Shown here piece by piece: positions 8,691-17,460 of a DNA stretch of 64,000 nt. Made by a program: the position numbers and the translations under genes. Source of the DNA: Streptomyces coelicoflavus (GTDB taxonomy: Bacteria > Actinomycetota > Actinomycetes > Streptomycetales > Streptomycetaceae); the NCBI RefSeq assembly GCF_003112555.1, contig NZ_BEWB01000011.1:248001-312000 (forward strand). Reading direction: 5' to 3'. The notes beneath the pieces were generated by a model. The model did no database searches. It was not told where the DNA came from and saw only the letters and a program-made list of their open reading frames with translations. Numbering within the stretch: position 1 is the first letter of the stretch; every line of letters starts with the position of its first letter.

Positions 8691-8733
8691 TTTCCACATA
8701 GGAAACAGACTGCTACTCTTTCCAGTATGGAAA
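8691..8733 (+). promoter_or_regulatory. Paired TTTCC-N5-GGAAA operators and leaderless promoter
   Basis: Two identical inverted repeats, TTTCC-N5-GGAAA, lie at 8691-8705 and 8719-8733, 28 bases centre to centre. TTTCCA (8691-8696) and TACTCT (8714-8719) are 17 bases apart and look like -35/-10 boxes, predicting transcription from about 8727, the A of the ATG. The second repeat covers the start codon. This is a strong candidate operator for the regulator at 9215. Confidence 0.6.
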
Positions 8734-9218
8734 CTAACGGGGTACCGCTGACGCCGGAGCAGGCCCGGGCCGCTCTGACCGACACCGAGCGGGTCCGGGT
8801 CTCGGCGGCGGCGCTGACGGCCACACCATGGCCGACCTGGTTCTTCATCACGCTGACGCTCTACGTCGCCGTCCTCCCGATCACCCTCGGAGGCATCACG
8901 GCCGACCGTGACTGGCTGCTGCCGCGCCCCGCCTGGATGGCCGCCATGCTGGCGATCACCGCGCTCTACGCGGCACTCTTCGCGGTCGCGGCGAAGGCCT
9001 GGCGCGACAAGACCGGCGTGGCACTGCGGATGGACGTACTGCCGAAGCGGGCGACCCTGCCGCTCATGGTCGGCCTGCCCCTGCTGCTGGTCGGGGGACC
9101 GCTCGTCTTCCGTGCCACGGGCCGACCGGTGTGGCTGATCGCGGCCTCCTTGCTGGGCGCGGCCGTGTCCGTCGGCTTCCACCTCACCTTCGTACGCCTG
9201 CACCGGAGGACCGCGTGA
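8727..9218 (+). CDS. Small membrane protein, 4 predicted TM segments
   Basis: 163 residues. Four hydrophobic segments (about residues 34-54, 70-90, 108-128 and 135-155). No Shine-Dalgarno precedes the ATG; with a -10-like TACTCT ending 7 bases upstream it is probably translated from a leaderless mRNA. The stop overlaps the GTG of the next gene (GTGA), so membrane protein and regulator form a translationally coupled pair. No known family is recognised. Confidence 0.85.
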   Translation: METNGVPLTPEQARAALTDTERVRVSAAALTATPWPTWFFITLTLYVAVLPITLGGITADRDWLLPRPAWMAAMLAITALYAALFAVAAKAWRDKTGVALRMDVLPKRATLPLMVGLPLLLVGGPLVFRATGRPVWLIAASLLGAAVSVGFHLTFVRLHRRTA

Positions 9219-9535
9219 GCGCCGAGCCCCGCGACCCTCTGGCCGGCTTCGACACCACCATCCACGCCCCGCACCGACTGCGCATCTGCGCCCTGCTCGA
9301 GGCAGCGGGGGAGGCGGAGTTCAGCCTGGTCCAGAAAGAACTCGGCCTCTCCGCCTCCGCGTTGAGCAAGCACGTCACCGTCCTGATGGACGCCGGCCAC
9401 GTCGAACAACGCAAGGCCGTCCGAGACACCCGCCGGCGCGTGTGGCTCCGCCTGACCAAGCAGGGCCGGGCCGCGTACCAGGGCCACCTCGCGGCCCTGC
9501 GCGCCATCGTGGGTCCGTCCGACCCGGCTCCCTGA
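9215..9535 (+). CDS. Winged-helix transcriptional regulator (MarR/ArsR-like)
   Basis: 106 residues from GTG 9215, overlapping the preceding stop by four bases. Single winged helix: APHRLRICALLEAAGEAEFSLVQKELG, recognition helix SASALSKHVTVLMDAG, and a wing rich in Arg (RDTRRRVWLRLT). This matches the short DNA-binding proteins often paired with four-helix membrane proteins in actinobacteria. It probably represses its own operon through the twin repeats at 8691-8733 (inference). Confidence 0.88.
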   Translation: MSAEPRDPLAGFDTTIHAPHRLRICALLEAAGEAEFSLVQKELGLSASALSKHVTVLMDAGHVEQRKAVRDTRRRVWLRLTKQGRAAYQGHLAALRAIVGPSDPAP

Positions 9536-9627
9536 CCGACGAGACCGGGACGCCAGAATCCCCCGATGACGGCGCCCCCACCGCTGCCGCGCATCCGGCT
9601 GTCCGTACCGCGTGGCACTGTGCCGCC

Positions 9628-9849
9628 ATGACGACATCGACAGAGCTGACCCTCTTCGCCGACTACTTCCAGATACACGTGTGCGATGCGGAGGGGGACG
9701 GGGATCTGATCGAGGCATGGAGGGCCGCCCGGGCCGACGTCGACTCGGACCGGAGCCCGGAGACCACGGAGCAGATCCGCCTCCAGGTGTGGGCGGCCCC
9801 GGAGTCTCCGACAACGGTCATCAAACGATGGGCCGCTGATCGCTCCTGA
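9628..9849 (+). CDS. Short hypothetical protein, possibly internally deleted
   Basis: 73 residues. It begins ELTLFADYFQIHV and ends with ETTEQIRLQVWAAPESPTTVIKRW. From memory these two blocks occur at opposite ends of longer Streptomyces hypothetical proteins, so this gene looks like a shortened copy that lost its middle in frame. No catalytic motif is visible. Treat as hypothetical, perhaps non-functional. Confidence 0.5.
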   Translation: MTTSTELTLFADYFQIHVCDAEGDGDLIEAWRAARADVDSDRSPETTEQIRLQVWAAPESPTTVIKRWAADRS

Positions 9850-10102
9850 AGGGGCACCGCGCCAACGAGGGCACGCAACCTTGCCTCTCCAGCCCGCGTC
9901 GGCTCGAGTAGAGGCGCCCCCACGCCACGATCGGTACGAAGCAGGTCGTCATCACCCACTCCCCCTCCCCCGGCGCGTCCGCCACCGTACGCAGCACCGC
10001 TGAACGGCCCCGTGCCACCCGCCCGTTGTCAGTGCCGGCCTTTAGGCTTTCGAGTGCGCGGTCGGCTTCCGGGGGTTCCAGCTCTGTAAGGAATGGTTGC
10101 AT
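9821..10102 (-). CDS. Weak hypothetical ORF or gene remnant
   Basis: A 93-residue frame from ATG 10102. The middle (about residues 27-70) has strongly GC-biased third positions as in real genes, but the first 25 codons do not, and the ribosome site is poor. It may be the remains of a degraded gene. Nothing else supports a gene between 9850 and 10207; listed so that this stretch is not left blank. Confidence 0.25.
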   Translation of the reverse strand: MQPFLTELEPPEADRALESLKAGTDNGRVARGRSAVLRTVADAPGEGEWVMTTCFVPIVAWGRLYSSRRGLERQGCVPSLARCPFRSDQRPIV

Positions 10103-10207
10103 CCCCGGCCTGTCCGGGGGCGGCCCGGAGAATCGTCCGGGACCCAACCGACGGCCGGGCTTCGTCGATGGCCAGCGGATGACCTGCCAGCGCCGACCGC
10201 GCACCCG

Positions 10208-10966
10208 TCAACGACGCCAGCGACCGAGTTCCCCACCACGATCCAGGGTGCGGCCGAGAAGGGGCAGCAGGCGGTCCCAGTGACGCCGCAGCGCGGCGGC
10301 GTCGAAGGCGTCGGCGTCGGACATGGTGAAGCCGTGGACGGTGCCGGAATAGATCTCGGAGGTGTAGCCGACACCCGCCGCGTCCAGGCCCTGGTTGAGT
10401 TCGCCGAGGTCATCGGGCGTCAAGTCGCTCTCGGCGTGGCCGAAGTGGACCTCGGCGGCCAGTCTGGCGAGGCTGTCGGGCCCGTCGGCTCCCACGGGAG
10501 CGTGGAATGCGGCGAGGGCGGCCACCTGGTCCGGGTGGGCCACCGCGGTGCGCGTCGCCAGGAGGCCGCCGATGCAGTAGCCGGTCACCGCGACCGGTCC
10601 GGGACCGACCTCGGGCTGAGCGGCGAGGAACGTGAGAAAGGCGTCGGCGTCGCGCAGGACCCGTTCCGCGGTGTGCGCCTCGATCAAGGGCATCACCTGG
10701 GCGAAGACCGCACCCCGGGCCTCTTCCCCGATGTACTCGGGAAGCTCGACGACCGGCGCCGGGCCGTGCCGGTAGAAGTAGTTGGGCACGAGTACGTAGT
10801 ACCCGTGCCCGGCCAGTTCGCGGGCCATCTCCCGCAGCACGGGCCGGATCCCGAAGCCGTCCGCGTACATCAGCACGCCCGGGTACCGCTCCCCGTCGCC
10901 GGGGAAGGCGGCGAACGCGTCGGCCCGTCCGTCCGCGGTCGGAATCTGCAACGTCTTGATGGGCAT
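10208..10966 (-). CDS. Dienelactone hydrolase family protein
   Basis: 252 residues, alpha/beta hydrolase fold of the dienelactone hydrolase type. The triad can be read as Cys131 (GYCIGG), Asp181 (HAESDLT) and His211 (TVHGFTM), with a cysteine nucleophile as in true dienelactone hydrolases. Probably cytoplasmic; the substrate is unknown. An imperfect inverted repeat lies just upstream (10978-11012). Confidence 0.9.
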   Translation of the reverse strand: MPIKTLQIPTADGRADAFAAFPGDGERYPGVLMYADGFGIRPVLREMARELAGHGYYVLVPNYFYRHGPAPVVELPEYIGEEARGAVFAQVMPLIEAHTAERVLRDADAFLTFLAAQPEVGPGPVAVTGYCIGGLLATRTAVAHPDQVAALAAFHAPVGADGPDSLARLAAEVHFGHAESDLTPDDLGELNQGLDAAGVGYTSEIYSGTVHGFTMSDADAFDAAALRRHWDRLLPLLGRTLDRGGELGRWRR

Positions 10967-10977
10967 GAACTCTCCTG

Positions 10978-11012
10978 TCGTGGTTGATGTGTCGAGCCTG
11001 TGATCAACACGA
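10978..11012. promoter_or_regulatory. Inverted repeat upstream of dienelactone hydrolase
   Basis: TCGTGGTTGAT (10978-10988) faces ATCAACACGA (11003-11012), complementary apart from one bulged base, 12-46 bases before the ATG. The position suits an operator or the 5' leader; no regulator is known. Confidence 0.35.
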
Positions 11013-11104
11013 CGGAGGCGGAGCCCGCGCGGCGCTCAGAGGAGCACCGGGTCACCAATCCGTGTGTGGCGCGAAGCCGTCCCGGTAGTCATGACTCCAG
11101 AACA

Positions 11105-11154
11105 TAGCCCACCGGACGCCGCAGGGGTCGGGCCCTACGACGTCCGGTGGGCTA
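11105..11154 (-). terminator. Terminator after DUF6381 gene
   Basis: Perfect 14-bp arms (11105-11118 and 11141-11154, TAGCCCACCGGACG and its complement) with a 22-base loop, about 45 bases after the leftward gene ending at 11199. It also insulates the dienelactone hydrolase gene. Confidence 0.7.
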
Positions 11155-11198
11155 CTGGGCCGCCTGTTCTCGACGTGCACGCTGGTGCCGTCGCGGCC

Positions 11199-11390
11199 TC
11201 ACGCCGGGGGATAGATGTCCCCGCCCCGCTCCATGCTTTCCTCTTCACTCTGACTCTGCAGCCTTCGGGCCTTATCCCGGAGCCGCTTCCGCTCTTCCGG
11301 GTCGCCGGCCCGCTCCGAGGCGGCCTGCAACTCCTGGGCCTTGTCGCGCATCTGCTGGAGTCGGGCGCGCGTTTCTCCGCTTTCACTCAT
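11199..11390 (-). CDS. Small helical DUF6381-type protein
   Basis: 63 residues, Glu/Arg/Gln-rich, predicted as one long charged helix or coiled coil (SGETRARLQQMRDKAQELQAA). It matches the short DUF6381-type proteins common in Streptomyces, which have no known function. ATG 11390 has a GAGGA-type site upstream; the much longer frame running through 12734 is antisense to the MOSC gene and not real. Confidence 0.7.
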   Translation of the reverse strand: MSESGETRARLQQMRDKAQELQAASERAGDPEERKRLRDKARRLQSQSEEESMERGGDIYPPA

Positions 11391-11558
11391 GGGATCCGTC
11401 CTCGCATCGTGAGCGGCGGTTGCGCATACCAGCGAATCACACACGGCTACCCTTCGCACCCGGAGCGTTACCCGGCCCGTGCTGAGTACCGCAGGGCTGA
11501 TGACGTCACCTCGTAACGGCGTACGTTCTACTGTGGTCACCGACCGAAGGGGCGACGC

Positions 11559-12443
11559 ATGGCCTACGTCGTGGATCTGATCTGCTATCCCGTCAAGGGG
11601 TGTGCGGGCACGTCGTCGAACGATGCGCTCCTGACGCCGGCGGGCCTCGCCCACGACCGCAGCTTCATGGTCATCGGCGAGGACGGGACCTTCCGCACGC
11701 AACGCCGGCATCCCCGCCTCGCCCTGGTCCGTCCGGCCATCAGCACCGACGGCACCCGGCTCACGCTTGACGCGGCCTGCGGGGCCGACGGCACGGGCCG
11801 CTTCGGCACGCTGTGCCTCGACGTGACGACGTCCGCGCCGCGCCGCGACGTCGATCTGTTCGGCACCGCTTACCAGGGGATCGACCAGGGTGACGAAGCC
11901 GCCGCCTGGCTGTCGGAGTTCCTCGGCACCCCCAGCCGTCTGGTCCGCGTCCCGCCGGAGCACGACCGCATCGCCGACGGCCTGACCTCTGGCCCGTCCG
12001 GCTATGCCGACAGCAGTGCGGTGCACCTGCTGTCCCGCGCCTCCCTCACCCTTCTCAACCAGCGGATGGCTGAGCGCGGTGCCCCGATCCTGCCGATGAA
12101 CCGCTTCCGCCCGAACATCGTCGTCGACAGCCACGAGGGTCACGACAACGACAGCGGCAGCGACCGGGCAGCCCTGCCGCACGCCGAGGACCGCGCACGC
12201 CGCATCTCCATCGGCGGTGCCGAATTGGGGTACGCCAAACTCGCGGTGCGCTGTGCCGTCACCCTGGTCGAGCAGGAGGCCGGAGCAAGGCGGGGGCCGG
12301 AGCCCCTGCGCACACTCGCGAGCTACCGGCGGGCGGCAAGCGGCGGCGTGGTGTTCGGCGCCAAGTTCTCCGTGATCACGCCGGGAAAGCTGTCGGTCGG
12401 CGACGAGGTTGTCGTCCGGGAGTGGGGCGACGCCGAACTGTAG
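11559..12443 (+). CDS. MOSC-domain protein (MOSC N-terminal barrel + MOSC)
   Basis: 294 residues. N-terminal MOSC beta-barrel (about 1-120, opening VVDLICYPVKGCAG) and C-terminal MOSC domain (about 140-290, with MNRFRPNIVVD). The family includes sulfurases and reductases related to molybdenum-cofactor enzymes, such as mARC and YcbX. A Cys in CAVTLVEQEAG lies where the catalytic Cys is expected. ATG 11559 follows an Arg/Gly-rich AGGGGCG leader. The substrate is unknown. Confidence 0.88.
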   Translation: MAYVVDLICYPVKGCAGTSSNDALLTPAGLAHDRSFMVIGEDGTFRTQRRHPRLALVRPAISTDGTRLTLDAACGADGTGRFGTLCLDVTTSAPRRDVDLFGTAYQGIDQGDEAAAWLSEFLGTPSRLVRVPPEHDRIADGLTSGPSGYADSSAVHLLSRASLTLLNQRMAERGAPILPMNRFRPNIVVDSHEGHDNDSGSDRAALPHAEDRARRISIGGAELGYAKLAVRCAVTLVEQEAGARRGPEPLRTLASYRRAASGGVVFGAKFSVITPGKLSVGDEVVVREWGDAEL

Positions 12444-12490
12444 GTTCCCGCCCGGAGACGGCCCGGGACCAGTACCTTGACGGGCGCGGC

Positions 12491-12928
12491 TCAGATCGCG
12501 AACAGCGCATCCCCTTGTGCCTGAGGCGCCGGATCGAGTACCTGGCGCAACTGGCCAATGCTTCGTTTCCAGGCTCTGCCTCCCTCGGACCCCTCCCAAA
12601 GCTCTGAGAGCTCGGATTCGTCTGCGACGACCCGGTCCAAGGCCTCGACGGCCAACGACCTGAGGTCCGCGGACAGGGTCGGAATCGGCTCTTCGGGGCC
12701 GTACGGAGTATTGGCAGGCCCAGTATCTGAGCATTGGGCAACCACCAGGGCAGCAGCCGCAACTGCTTCCTCGGCTTCCGGGGCCTCCAGGTAGTCCTTG
12801 CTGTCGGCAGCGCGCACAAGAACCCTGCGGATGAGGGCTTCACGCTCCAGCATGTCGGCGTCGTCCAGATCGTTCGCGAAGTCCGCGGCTGTGTCGTTGT
12901 CGAACGGATGGATGTCCCATGTGCCCAT
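12491..12928 (-). CDS. DUF4259 protein
   Basis: 145 residues from ATG 12928. The opening MGTWDIHPFDNDTAADFA is the hallmark of DUF4259, whose members are small, acidic, cytoplasmic and often found near toxin or immunity genes. Composition is Glu/Ala/Asp-rich and helical. It is divergent from the DUF6000 gene at 13091. Function unknown; a role as an immunity-type protein is speculation. Confidence 0.85.
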   Translation of the reverse strand: MGTWDIHPFDNDTAADFANDLDDADMLEREALIRRVLVRAADSKDYLEAPEAEEAVAAAALVVAQCSDTGPANTPYGPEEPIPTLSADLRSLAVEALDRVVADESELSELWEGSEGGRAWKRSIGQLRQVLDPAPQAQGDALFAI

Positions 12929-13090
12929 GGCTCCCCCACTCAGTTGGTTGACCGGGATCTTCGCACTGGCCACTGACACCGATACAACGAGCATGTACGA
13001 GGGTGAAGGAGACGGATGGGCGCCCACAGCCGACGCCTTCGGTTGGCCGGATTGCTGGTCTGAGGGCTTCGTCAACCCGAGGATGCTGGC

Positions 13091-13714
13091 ATGCACCGCA
13101 CCGATGAGGAACACGAACAGCTCAGGCTGATCCGCCGCTATGTCACGCCCGGCCGTAGATATCTCAAGCTCGGCGGCGCCCTCCTCGGTATGAGTGAGCG
13201 CGATCGGGACACGTTCCTGCGGAAGCTGGGCAGGGCTGCGGGCGAGATCAGTCCTCGTGAGCTGGATGCGCTGCTTGACCGAGGATGGCGCGAGTGCACG
13301 GCGGCGGCCTGGCTCATCGCCGTGGCCGGCAGAACCGAGTTCCGGGAACGTCTCGGCGGGCTTCTGCTCGCCAGTCGAGGGCCCTTCGTGGGCCAGGCCT
13401 ACTGTGTCTGCCTGGCCTCCTTCGGCACCTCTGCCGACGCCGACATCCTGGAGGCCTACCTCGACCGCTACCTGCCTCGCGCTGATCTCTACTACGACCA
13501 GACGGCCGCCCTCGGTGCGCTCTTGCTGCTCGATGCCAAGCTCGGTGCCGACCACGCGGCCCGGTTCCTCACCCCCGACGGGCTCTGGCAGCAGTGGATC
13601 GACGGGCCGCCCGGCAAGGACCGCGACGCCCCCGACACCTACCGGGAATTCATCGGCCAGCTCCTCGCTTGCGCGGACGTAGCTGCCAAGCACTGCCCTG
13701 ACAGGCTGACATGA
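13091..13714 (+). CDS. DUF6000 protein
   Basis: 207 residues, helical, matching DUF6000 proteins (RYVTPGRRYLKLGGALLG, RELDALLDRGWRECTAAAWLIA, FGTSADADILEAYLDRYLP). Function unknown; members often sit among scattered accessory genes, some near DUF4259 as here. ATG 13091 follows AGGATG; no strong ribosome site is seen. Confidence 0.82.
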   Translation: MHRTDEEHEQLRLIRRYVTPGRRYLKLGGALLGMSERDRDTFLRKLGRAAGEISPRELDALLDRGWRECTAAAWLIAVAGRTEFRERLGGLLLASRGPFVGQAYCVCLASFGTSADADILEAYLDRYLPRADLYYDQTAALGALLLLDAKLGADHAARFLTPDGLWQQWIDGPPGKDRDAPDTYREFIGQLLACADVAAKHCPDRLT

Positions 13715-13784
13715 ACCCCTGACCTGCGACGGAGCGGCGTCGGAGTCCCGCTGCGGACATCCCCTGACGGAGCTGAACAAGCCT

Positions 13785-13825
13785 CAAGCCCCCTGCCCAC
13801 GGACAATCCGCAGGCAGGGGGCTTG
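13785..13825. terminator. Bidirectional terminator, DUF6000 / gpmA
   Basis: Perfect 13-bp arms (CAAGCCCCCTGCC at 13785-13797, complement at 13813-13825). The loop itself contains a nested CGGA-CAA-TCCG hairpin. It lies between convergent genes. Confidence 0.9.
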
Positions 13826-13836
13826 ATCAGTACCGC

Positions 13837-14598
13837 TTACTTCTTCTTGCCCTGGTTCTTCACGGCCTCGATCGCCGCCGCGGCCGCGTCCGGGTCGAGG
13901 TACGTGCCGCCGGGGTTCAGGGGCTTGAACTCGGCGTCGAGTTCGTAGGACAGCGGGATGCCCGTCGGGATGTTCAGGCCCGCGATGTCCGCGTCGGAGA
14001 CGCCGTCGAGGTGCTTGACGAGGGCGCGGAGGGAGTTGCCGTGGGCGGCGACGAGGACCGTGCGGCCGGTGAGGAGGTCGGGGACGATGCTGTCGAACCA
14101 GTACGGCAGCATGCGGCCGACGACGTCCTTCAGGCACTCCGTCTGCGGGCGCAGCTCCGGCGGGAGCATCGCGTAGCGCGGGTCGGAGAACTGGGAGTAC
14201 TCGGCGTCGCGGTCCAGCGCGGGCGGCGGGGTGTCGTAGGAGCGGCGCCACAGCATGAACTGCTCCTCGCCGAACTCCGCGAGGGTCTGGGCCTTGTCCT
14301 TGCCCTGGAGGGCGCCGTAGTGGCGCTCGTTGAGGCGCCAGTGGCGGTTGACAGGGATCCAGTGGCGGTCGGCGGCCTCCAGCGCGAGCTGGGCCGTGCG
14401 GATCGCGCGCTTCTGGACGGACGTGTGGACCACGTCGGGCAGCAGGCCGGCGTCCTTGAGCAGCTCGCCGCCGCGCGTCGCCTCCTTCTCGCCCTTCGGG
14501 GTGAGGTTGACGTCCACCCAGCCGGTGAACAGGTTCTTCTCGTTCCACTCGCTCTCGCCGTGGCGGAGGAGGATCAGCTTGTACGGTGCGTCGGCCAT
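13837..14598 (-). CDS. gpmA: 2,3-bisphosphoglycerate-dependent phosphoglycerate mutase
   Basis: 253 residues, full length. The RHGESEWN motif carries the phospho-acceptor His13; the second catalytic His is in VAAHGNSLRAL, and WIPVNRHWRLNERHYGALQG is the GpmA signature. It interconverts 3- and 2-phosphoglycerate in glycolysis and gluconeogenesis, in the cytoplasm. Single-gene transcript between a terminator and its own promoter. Confidence 0.97.
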   Translation of the reverse strand: MADAPYKLILLRHGESEWNEKNLFTGWVDVNLTPKGEKEATRGGELLKDAGLLPDVVHTSVQKRAIRTAQLALEAADRHWIPVNRHWRLNERHYGALQGKDKAQTLAEFGEEQFMLWRRSYDTPPPALDRDAEYSQFSDPRYAMLPPELRPQTECLKDVVGRMLPYWFDSIVPDLLTGRTVLVAAHGNSLRALVKHLDGVSDADIAGLNIPTGIPLSYELDAEFKPLNPGGTYLDPDAAAAAIEAVKNQGKKK

Positions 14599-14795
14599 AC
14601 GACCGAGCGTAATCCAACGGCCCGATCCCCCGCGCAGGCGCCCGGTGGGCGGACGGCGGGCGGACGGCGGGCGGCGGGCGGCGGGCGGACAGTGGGCGGA
14701 CGGTTGACGGGAAGTGTTAATCGAGTGGCCCGCCGCCTCACGGGTTCGTAAGTTGTGCTTACCGCATCAGCCGCTTACATCATCTCGGGGGACCC

Positions 14796-16091
14796 ATGTC
14801 AGTCGCCGGACTCAGGCGTGCCGCACGCGAGACCGTCTCCGGGCTCCCGCGCGAGTTCTGGTGGCTGTGGACCAGCACCCTGGTCAACCGGCTCGGTGCC
14901 TTCGTCGCCACCTTCATGGCGCTGTACCTGACCATCGACCGCGGCTACTCCGCCTCGTACGCCGGTCTGGTCGCCGCCCTGCACGGGCTCGGCGGGGTGG
15001 TGTCCTCGCTGGGTGCCGGGGTGATGACCGACCGGTTCGGGCGGCGGCCGACGCTGCTCGTCGCGCAGACCTCCACCGCGCTGTCGGTCGCGCTGCTCGG
15101 CTTCATGCGGGACCCGGTGGCCATCGCCGCCGTCGCCTTCCTCGTCGGCATGGCGAGCAACGCCTCCCGGCCGGCCGTGCAGGCGATGATGGCGGACATC
15201 GTGCGGCCCGAGGACCGGGTCCGGGCGTTCTCGCTCAACTACTGGGCGATCAACCTCGGCTTCGCGATCTCCTCCATGGCGGCCGGGTTCATCGCCGAGG
15301 TCAGCTATCTCGCCGGGTTCATGATCGAGGCCGGGATGACGCTGGTGTGCGCCGTCCTCGTCTTCGTGAAGCTGCCCGAGTCCCGGCCGTCCGGGCCGAC
15401 GGGGACCGGCGGCCCCGATGACAAGGAAGCCGCCGTCTCCCTCCTGACCGTGCTGCGCGACGGGCGGTACATGGGTGTCGTGGGGCTGTCCTTCCTCATC
15501 GCCCTGATCTTCCAGCAGGCCTACGTCGGGCTGCCCGTCGCCATGGGCGAGGCCGGGTTCACGCCCGCGGACTTCGGCATGGCGATCGCCGTCAACGGGG
15601 TGCTGATCGTCGTCCTTCAGATTCCCGTCACCCGGTTCATCCAGCACCGCGACCCGCGACTGCTGCTCATCGGCTCCTCCCTGCTGGCCGGGTACGGCTT
15701 CGGTCTCACCGCCTTCGCCGGGTCGGTCGGGGTCTTCGCCCTCACCGTGTGCGTGTGGACGCTGGCCGAGATCGTCAACGCGCCGACCCAGACCGGGCTC
15801 GTCGTCCGCCTCTCCCCCGTGCACGGGCGCGGGCGGTATCAGGGCATGTACACCATGTCCTGGGCGGTCGCCGCCCTCGTCGCCCCGCTGATGTCCGGGT
15901 TCGTCATCGACCACTGGGGCGCCGAGTGGCTGTGGGGCGTCTGCGCCGTCGTCGGGACGGTGGCGGCGGCCGGGTACTGGGGGCTCATGCGGGGGCTGCC
16001 GGACGACGACGGGACACCGGTCGCCCGGGAAGCGTCCGGTGCGCCCGCCCCGGACGCTCCCCGGGCCGACGCCGACGCCGGCGCCGTCTGA
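14796..16091 (+). CDS. MFS transporter, 12-TM drug-efflux type
   Basis: 431 residues with about 12 hydrophobic segments. The loop between TM2 and TM3 carries the MFS motif A as DRFGRRPT (after GAGVMT). The C-terminal tail is Ala/Asp/Pro-rich. The family exports drugs or metabolites by proton antiport; the substrate cannot be read from sequence. GGGGGA precedes the ATG. Confidence 0.9.
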   Translation: MSVAGLRRAARETVSGLPREFWWLWTSTLVNRLGAFVATFMALYLTIDRGYSASYAGLVAALHGLGGVVSSLGAGVMTDRFGRRPTLLVAQTSTALSVALLGFMRDPVAIAAVAFLVGMASNASRPAVQAMMADIVRPEDRVRAFSLNYWAINLGFAISSMAAGFIAEVSYLAGFMIEAGMTLVCAVLVFVKLPESRPSGPTGTGGPDDKEAAVSLLTVLRDGRYMGVVGLSFLIALIFQQAYVGLPVAMGEAGFTPADFGMAIAVNGVLIVVLQIPVTRFIQHRDPRLLLIGSSLLAGYGFGLTAFAGSVGVFALTVCVWTLAEIVNAPTQTGLVVRLSPVHGRGRYQGMYTMSWAVAALVAPLMSGFVIDHWGAEWLWGVCAVVGTVAAAGYWGLMRGLPDDDGTPVAREASGAPAPDAPRADADAGAV

Positions 16092-16112
16092 CGCCGTGGC
16101 CCCGCCGCCCGC

Positions 16113-16571
16113 TCACGGGTGCATCCGCGCCCCCTTCAGCACCTTGTCCACCGCGTTCCTCGGGCCGTACACCGCGAGGCCCACCAGGTCCAGGCCGGCC
16201 GTCGGCACGGCCCGTACCGCCGCCCGGTTGTCGCGGTCGTTGCCCGTGGAGAAGAGGTCGGACGTGAAGAGGGCGCGGGGCAGGGCGCGCGACAGCACGC
16301 GCGCGTGGGCCTTCGTCAGGGTCTCCTTCGTGCCCTCGAAGACCAGGACCGGCTGGCGGAACATCGGCAGGTAGCCGACCGCGTCGGCGTCCTCGTACGG
16401 CTCCCCGATCACCTCGGGGAACTGGCTGCCCAGGCCGCTGACCAGGAAGGCCGTGACGTTGAGGCGCTGCCAGGTCTCCAGGTCCCCGCGCAGCAGTACG
16501 GCGATCTTGGTGTCGAAGCGGACGGGGGCAGCGGTTCCGGGCGCTTCGGGGGCTGCTTCGTGCGTGCTCAT
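16113..16571 (-). CDS. DUF2000 family protein
   Basis: 152 residues from ATG 16571. DUF2000 fold (DTKIAVLLRGDLETWQRLNVTAFL... and YGPRNAVDKVLKGA at the end), related to peptidyl-tRNA hydrolase II folds. Members lie next to AraC regulators, as here: the divergent gene at 16621 encodes one, across a 49-base shared promoter. Function unknown. Confidence 0.88.
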   Translation of the reverse strand: MSTHEAAPEAPGTAAPVRFDTKIAVLLRGDLETWQRLNVTAFLVSGLGSQFPEVIGEPYEDADAVGYLPMFRQPVLVFEGTKETLTKAHARVLSRALPRALFTSDLFSTGNDRDNRAAVRAVPTAGLDLVGLAVYGPRNAVDKVLKGARMHP

Positions 16572-16620
16572 ACGGTGAGACTGCCGACCTGTACCGCGCC
16601 CGGTCTTGTACGTTTTTTGC

Positions 16621-17454
16621 ATGGGCGGCCGATCGAAGGACCAGCGGAACGTCTCCGCCTGGCGCCCGCGCGTCCCCGGCGTCGTCGAGGTCTTCCACGC
16701 CCACTACACCGAGTACGCCTACCCGATGCACGTCCACGACGCCTGGACGCTGCTCATCGTCGACGACGGCGCCGTACGGTACGACCTGGACCGGCACGAG
16801 CACGGCACCCCGCACGACACGGTGTCGCTGCTCCCGCCGCACGTGCCGCACAACGGCTCCCCGGCCACCCCGGACGGCTTCCGCAAGCGCGTCCTGTACC
16901 TGGACGCCTCCCGGCTCGGCGACGAGCTGATCGGACCGGCGGTGGACGCGCCCGACCTGCGCGACCCGGTGCTGCGGCGGCGGGTCGGGCAGCTGCACGC
17001 CGCGCTCGCGCTGCCCGGGGACGAGCTGGAGGCGGAGAGCCGGCTGACGCTGATCGGCGAGCGGCTGCGCACCCACCTGCGTCCCCGCGGCGACGAAGAC
17101 CCCGTGCCCCGGGACCCCGTGCGCCGGGACCCCGCGCTCGCCCGGCGGCTGCGGGAGCTGCTCGACGAGCGGGTCGTCGCGGGGATCGGGCTCGAGGAGG
17201 CGGCCGCGCTCGTGCCCGCGCATCCGGCGCATCTCGTACGGGCGTTCAGCGGGGCGTACGGCATCGCGCCGCACCAGTACCTGATGTCCCGCCGGGTCGA
17301 CCGGGCCCGGCGGCTGCTGCTGGCCGGACGGGCCCCGGCGGACGTGGCCGGCGCCACCGGGTTCTACGACCAGGCCCATCTCACCCGGCACTTCAAGCGG
17401 CTGGTGGGGGTCACGCCGGGGCGCTACCGGGCGAGCGGCACGCGAAGGGGCTGA
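16621..17454 (+). CDS. AraC-family regulator
   Basis: 277 residues. N-terminal cupin-like AraC ligand-binding domain (about 20-110, HAHYTEYAYPMHVHDAWTLLI) and C-terminal AraC DNA-binding domain (about 180-277, ending FYDQAHLTRHFKRLVGVTPGRYR). It probably controls the divergent DUF2000 gene. The ATG at 16621 is chosen because the alternative at 16606 lies in an AT-rich TTTTTT stretch more likely to be promoter. Confidence 0.88.
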   Translation: MGGRSKDQRNVSAWRPRVPGVVEVFHAHYTEYAYPMHVHDAWTLLIVDDGAVRYDLDRHEHGTPHDTVSLLPPHVPHNGSPATPDGFRKRVLYLDASRLGDELIGPAVDAPDLRDPVLRRRVGQLHAALALPGDELEAESRLTLIGERLRTHLRPRGDEDPVPRDPVRRDPALARRLRELLDERVVAGIGLEEAAALVPAHPAHLVRAFSGAYGIAPHQYLMSRRVDRARRLLLAGRAPADVAGATGFYDQAHLTRHFKRLVGVTPGRYRASGTRRG

Positions 17455-17460
17455 GGCCGG

